Assembly: GCF_000715075.1 (NCBI RefSeq)
Contig: NC_134081.1
Location: 111,264,289 to 111,328,288, forward strand
Source of the DNA: Nicotiana tabacum
Lineage: Eukaryota; Streptophyta; Magnoliopsida; Solanales; Solanaceae
DNA: 64,000 nucleotides
Reading direction: 5' to 3'
The position numbers were made by a program, and so were the translations under genes. Every line of letters starts with the position of its first letter. Positions within the stretch are counted from its first letter, which is position 1. The notes below the pieces were generated by a model that saw only the letters and a program-made list of their open reading frames with translations, searched no databases and had not been told where the DNA came from. Below, piece by piece: positions 58,410 to 64,000 of this stretch.

Positions 58410-61400
58410 GCGGCCTGAATCGAAACCACCTGAGCAAGGCCAGTGCAAACTGTCAATATCTGTGCCAAAGCCTCCTGAAGGCCTGGAATCACAATGGGCA
58501 TAGCTGGTGCCTGAGCTGGTCCCGACGGCTCAACTATATTCGGAATCTGCTCCTGAGCTGGAGCAACTGGTGGTTCTACAGGTGCTGCTCCAACTTCTGT
58601 ACGAGCTACACCTCGACCCCGGCCTCTACCCCGACCCCGACCTCCTACGGTCCTAACTGGTGGCACTGGTGGCTGACCGTCCGATCCGATAATACGTGTT
58701 CTCACCATGTGTGAGAGAATAAAATAACAAAAATTTAGTTTCCGGAATCAACAAATTCCCACGACAGAGTACAAGAAAGTGAAATTTTCCGAAGGGTTTG
58801 GTAGCCTCTCGAAGATAAGTACAGACTTCTCTGTACCGATCCGCAAGACTCTACTAAACCTACTCATAACTCGTGAGACCTATGTAAGGGGCTCTAATAC
58901 CAACTTGTCACGACCCAAAATCACACCTGTCGTGATGGTGCCTAACTCAGTACTAGGCAAGTCGACAACATCCATAACCCACATTTTTCTTTAAGTTTGA
59001 AAACATAATAATTGAATTTAATAAAAGACCTCACAATTACATATACAAACACACTCCCAAAACCCGATGTCACTGAGTACATGAGCATATATATATTACA
59101 AGTCTGGAAAACACGATCTATAATAGTCTGAGACTAAATACAGGAAACAATGAGATAGGGAAGGAGAGACAAGGTCTGCGAAACACGACAGCTACCTCTA
59201 AATCTCCACAAAATCAACTGTGCGAAAGAATTAACACCCACTATGTCCGGGATCACCTGGATCTGCACACGAAGTACAGGGTGTAGTATGAGTACAACCA
59301 ACTCAGTAAGTAACAATAATAAATAAGGACTGGAAGTAGTGACGAGCTTTAGCTAAGTCCAAATAAAATAATTTTTAACACAAAAAGGATAGGCATGCTC
59401 TCAAGTTCAATATTTGAAATTCCATAGTAATTTCATATCAACCTCGAATGAAATAGAAGATAGTGTCTTTCAGAAATTTCCAAAACGGTGATATATGCTA
59501 GCTGAAATGCAGCAATAATGAAATCAATGCATCCTCTCATAGTAATAGTCACTCAGTCCTCCCATTCAATCCAACCTCACAATCACCCATTCCTCACAGT
59601 CACTCATTCTTCTCAATTACTCGGCACTCGGCACTCGCACTCAATAGGTACCTGCGCTCACTGGGGGTGTGTACAGACTCCGGAGGGGCCCCTTCAACCC
59701 AAGCGCTATAACAAGCCAATCATGAAAAATCAATGAAACATGCTGCGGCGTGCAGCCCGATCCCATAAATATCCTTATAATTAAGCCCTCGGCCTCACTC
59801 AGTCATCAACCTCTCCAGTCTCTCGGGCTCTCATAAATCATGATAAGCAGCCCACAACAATGATATGATGCATCAATAATAAACAGGAGAGACAGAGATG
59901 TAATATGCAACTAAAAATCGTGACTCAGTATGAAACAATAATTTAACAGATAATTCAACATGTACACGACCTATGTGGGTCCCAACAATGTCCACACTTA
60001 GTTTAAACATGATTTATAGATCAGTTTCTCTAATACGTAGAAAATGTACTGATATCAATAGATTATTCAACCACACAGTTCCATGAAATTTATCAAGTTA
60101 CAATTCCTACGGTGCACACCCACACGCCAATCACCTAGCATGTATGTCACCTCAAACCAATCACATATCACAGAATCTGGGGTTTCAAACCCTCAAGACC
60201 AAATTTAGAACTGTTACTTACTTCAAACCGTAAAATTCTTTACTCTGCTATACTTTGCCTCGCAAATCGGCCTCCGAATGCCTCGAATCTAGTCACAAAT
60301 AATTCATTTCAGTCATTACAAATTACAGGAATTAATTCCATATGAAAATACTAATTTTTCAATAAAAATCCGAAATTGTACCCAAAAGTCACCCGTGGGG
60401 CGCACGTCTCGAAAGCCGGTGAAACTCACAAAATCCGCACATTCAATTACGAGTCCAACCATACTAGTTTCACTCAAATTCGACTTCGAATTGACATTCA
60501 AATCCCAAAAATTCATTTTATAAAATTTCTATAATTTTTCCCAAATTTTCATATCAAACTACTAATTGAATGATGAAAACAATGATATATTCATGTATAT
60601 TAACCAAATCTGTGTTAGAATCACTTACCCCGATGAAGTTCTTGAAAATCCCATGAAACATTGTCAAAAACGGAGCTCCCAACGTCCAAATGTTAAATAA
60701 TACCTTAACCCTCGGTTATATAGTACCACGTCTGATCTCCCAATGTGCGGTCCGCACATTTTCAAGCGCTGTCCGCGCATTTTCAAGTTCTGCAGTCGCA
60801 ATCCAAATTGTGTAGCCGCACTTCACAGTAACTGCTCTACCAGGCTTCATTAAAATGCCCATACCTTTCTGTACAAATGTCCAAATAATTAACTCTATAC
60901 CTTTCTAGAAACTAGATTCAAAGAGATACAACTTTCATTTTTAAATCATCTCCAAATTCCTTGTAGATTAAAACATATAAGCCTACGAAGTCGGACCAGC
61001 GAACCTGCGAAATCACCTTTCTGCGGTCGCGAGAAAAATTATGCGGACAGCACAATTTCAACTGTTGTCCGCACAATTCCTAATGCTACAGCACTTTGGG
61101 AGTTTGCGGCCGCACTTCTGCCCTCTAAAATGTGCCCCCTGCACTTCAACTATTCCATAACATCGTCAGAGTGCCGAAATGCCCAGACTCGCTCAAAATT
61201 CACCCTGAAACTCATTCGAGCCACTCGGGACCCCGTCCGAATGTACCAACAAGTCCTAAAATATGATACAAACTTGGTCGAGCCCTCAAATCACATCAAA
61301 CAATATCAAAAATACAAATCGCACTCTAATTCAAGCCTAATGAAACACTAACAATTTTCAACTTCTACCTTCAATGCCGAAACCTATCAAATCAAGTCCG

Positions 61401-61845
61401 ATTGACCTCAAATTTTGCACACAAGTTATAAATGATATAATGGAGGTATTCTAATTTTCAGAATCAGATTTAGGCCTCGATATCAAAAAGCCAACTCCCT
61501 GGTCAAACTTTCAAACTTAAATTTCTATTTTAGCCATTTCAAGCCTAATTTAGTTACATGCTTCCAAATAATTTTTCGGACATGCTCCTAAGTCCAAAAT
61601 CACTATACGGAGCTATTGAAATCATCAAAACTCTATTCTGGGGTTGTTTACACATAAATCGATATCCGATCACTATTTTAACCTAAGCTTTAAACCTTAT
61701 AACTAAGTATTCCAATTTATTCCAAAACCTTACCGGACCTGAACTAATCACCCTGGCGAGTCATATAACAATTGTAAAGTATAAATTGAGCAGTAAATAG
61801 GAAAATGAGGTTGTAATATTCAAAAAGACCGGCCGGGTCATTACA
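58391..61845 (-). mobile_element. Gypsy F remnant, copy 2
   Basis: Gag start 58708-58391, primer-binding site 58889-58904, LTR 58906-61845. No differences from copy 1 were noticed by eye. Confidence 0.8.
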
Positions 61846-62545
61846 AAGACTGTGTAAAAAAAGCAGACACTTGCAAACCAGGGAAAACCTTCATGTATAC
61901 CTCTTTATGAAGATGCTCATGAAGAAAAGCATTATTGACATCTAATTGGTAGACTGTCCAGCCCTTCTTGGCAGCAAGGGAGAGAAGGCGTTTAATAGTA
62001 GTGAATTTAACTACAGGGAAAAAAGTCTCATTGTAGTAAATGCCTTCTTTTTGAGTATCCACTCTAATGACCAACCTAGAATTGTACCTTTTAATAGAGC
62101 CATCAGATTTCTGCTTGATTTTATACACCCATTTGAAAGGGATGGGCTTCTTGTTATGAGTAAGAGGTACTATGTCCCAAGTGTGATTAGCCGCAAAAGA
62201 TTCAAATTTCTTTAGCATTGCCCATTTCCAAGCATGATGGGAATTAGCTTGTTGGTAAAACTGAGGCTCATGCAAGTAAAGTTCAGCAGTGGATAGCTTA
62301 GAATTAGGAGGTACAAAAGACTAAACATTAGAGCAGACATAATCAGAAAGATACGGAGGAGGATTGCTCACCCTAAGGGACTTCCTAAGAGGCTGTGGAG
62401 AACAAGGTGCACTAGAAGAAGGAAGATCAGGAAGATTATTGGATACAGGGGCAGAAAGTGGAGAAGGTGAGGAAGTGGAGACTACTAGGGTAGAAGATGT
62501 GGGAGAAAAGGAATCAGGGTGCAGGAAAGCAGGAGATTTTTTGGG
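61841..62545 (-). pseudogene. Copia A pol fragment, copy 2
   Basis: Same linker and RT opening as 31641-32345, with the same truncation at gypsy F and the same stop in the linker. One substitution was noticed (62045). Confidence 0.83.
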
Positions 62546-64000
62546 TTGAACAATGCACCGATGTGTAAAGAAATTTTTTTGCCGGAAAAAGGGTCATTTC
62601 TGCGGCCCACTATGCAGTCGCAGAATCACTCTACGGACCATATAATGACCGCAGAGTGGATCATGAGAGGGCAAGTGTGGAGGAAAATTTGCGGCACATT
62701 ATGCGGCCGCATATCAGTTATGCGGTGTATTATACGACCGCAAAACAGGTCTGCGGACCGCATAATGACTGCATACTAAGGCAGTCTTGCCCAGTTCCGG
62801 AGGCCATATTTCGCGGCTATTTTGCGAGCCCAGAAGCGTTTTGCGATTGCATTTGCGACCGCATAGTGTGTTTCGGGGCTTAATTTTTCTGGTTTTATAA
62901 ACCCGGCCCCATTCTTATAAAATACTATTGGGGGTCATTTTGAAGGGTTTCATCTGATATTTTAGAGAGAGGTGAGAGCATTTTAGAGTGAAAGTGAAGG
63001 CTTAGTCATTTATTCATCAATTCTTGTTCAAGGTTTGAAGATTTAATAAGGATCTTGTTAGGGCTTCAAAGAGGTAAGAATTTTTTTCCCCAATTCTTCA
63101 ATTTCGGGTTTGGGGTAAAATATGGGTGATTAATAGTATGATTCTTGGGTGTAAGAGTATTATTTATACGTATCAATGAGGTTTATGGAAAGATTGTTGA
63201 GTTCAAATGGGTAAAGATTGGGTTGAAAATGGTAGAAATTTTCAAAGATTTTAATTGAAGATTTGAGGATCGAGTTGATGTCGGAATTTGGTGAAATTTA
63301 TATGGTTGGACTCGTGGTTGGATGGACTTTCATATTATTATTTTTTACTTTTATCGGGTTCCGAGACGTGGGTCCCACGGGTGATTTTTGAGTTCATTTC
63401 GGGTTTTTATTGGAAAATTTGGAATTAATTACAATAATTGGTATTGACTAAATCGAATTAATTGTGGCTAGACATGAGGCTTTCGGAGATCAATTCTCGT
63501 GGCAAGGGCATAGCGGTATAAAGAATTATACGGTTTGAGGTAAGTAACAGTTTTAAATCTGGTCCTGAGGGTATGAAACTCCGGATTATTGTATCATGTG
63601 AATATTTTGGAGGTGACGCACATGCTAGGTGACGGGCGTGTGGGCGTACACCGTGGGAATTGGGACTTGGTCCATTCCATGGAACTGTGTAGTTGAATAA
63701 TCTATTGTTATATGTACATTCTCCATGTAGTGGAGATATTGAACCACAAATCATGTTTAGATTATGTGTTGGCACTGTAGGGAACCACAGAGGTCGTGTA
63801 CATGTTGAATTATCTACTAAATTATTGTTTTGTACTCAGTCATAGTTTACTTGTTTATTTTATCTCAGCCTCTATTGTTCCTTACTGATGTATCATATCA
63901 TTGCTCTTTGGGCTGAGTTTTCATGATTATTGATAGCCCGAGAGACTGGAGAGATTTATCACTGAGTGAGGCCGAGGGCCTGATTGTGAGATATTGATAG
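62546..64000 (+). mobile_element. Solo LTR G, copy 2 (cut by window end)
   Basis: Matches 32346-33800, including the TGCGG-motif patch and TATAAAAT. The window ends just where the 59-bp G-box array would begin. Confidence 0.75.

Larger units (their letters stand above)
45934..64000. repeat. Tandem segmental duplication, copy 2 (runs past window end)
   Basis: Collinear with 15410-33800. Differences seen by eye cluster in the first 3 kb (about a dozen substitutions in the E LTR and leader). They become very rare after ~55 kb, where only three substitutions were noticed (58233, 62045, 63661). There is also the 352-bp deletion in the DEFL-3 intron, TA-run length changes, and an extra nonsense codon in the hAT transposase. 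The equivalents of DEFL-2 and gypsy H would lie beyond the window. Confidence 0.93.

Noticed and set aside
1..64000. tRNA or rRNA genes
   Set aside because: No cloverleaf or rRNA core sequence was recognised on either strand; the tRNA-like words seen are retroelement primer-binding sites.

Overview
The window is plant nuclear DNA, almost certainly Solanaceae and probably Nicotiana-like. This is inferred from the repeat families: Tat-type Ty3/gypsy elements with long LTRs ending in TCACACC or GGTCGTGACA, hAT ends reading TAGGGGTGTTC, a Stowaway-type MITE, and very high A+T with TA microsatellites. No RNA gene, CRISPR array or bacterial-style operon was seen. Most of the sequence is nested transposable elements. 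The only probable host genes are small, two-exon, defensin-like cysteine-rich peptide genes.

Layout. 1-15.4 kb: a minus-strand, gag-only (pol-less) LTR element 'D' with 2.2-kb LTRs lies inside the remains of a related element 'E'. D and the E leader carry seven copies of a 39-nt stem-loop module whose two helices are kept by compensatory changes. 15.4-45.9 kb is the first copy of a ~30.5-kb tandem segmental duplication. In order it holds the E 5' LTR, defensin-like gene DEFL-1 (18506-19589), a 4.4-kb TIR element split by a complete 3.6-kb hAT transposon, a ~12.6-kb nest of retroelements (copia A, copia B, gypsy F and a solo LTR 'G'), defensin-like paralogue DEFL-2 (38617-39164; decayed first exon, intact cysteine exon), a 771-bp Mutator-type element with a 9-bp target duplication, and a broken Tat gypsy 'H'. 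From 45.93 kb to the window end the second copy repeats the E LTR, DEFL-3 (49022-49753), the hAT, and the nest up to the solo LTR.

History as read from the sequence: an ancestral defensin-like gene duplicated locally, leaving at least one relic first exon. Retroelements then split the paralogues apart, and finally the whole block was duplicated in tandem. DEFL-1 and DEFL-3 encode the same 87-residue precursor: a signal peptide on exon 1, a phase-1 intron, and a mature peptide with the eight-cysteine C..C..CxxxC..C..CxC..C pattern. They differ by a 352-bp deletion in the intron. The hAT transposase differs between the copies by an extra nonsense codon. The 30-kb repeat could be real or could be two haplotypes joined by the assembler.

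The points most worth following are the covarying 39-nt RNA module in the non-autonomous LTR element, the defensin-like gene cluster with its birth-and-death record, and the G-box repeat array in the solo LTR.
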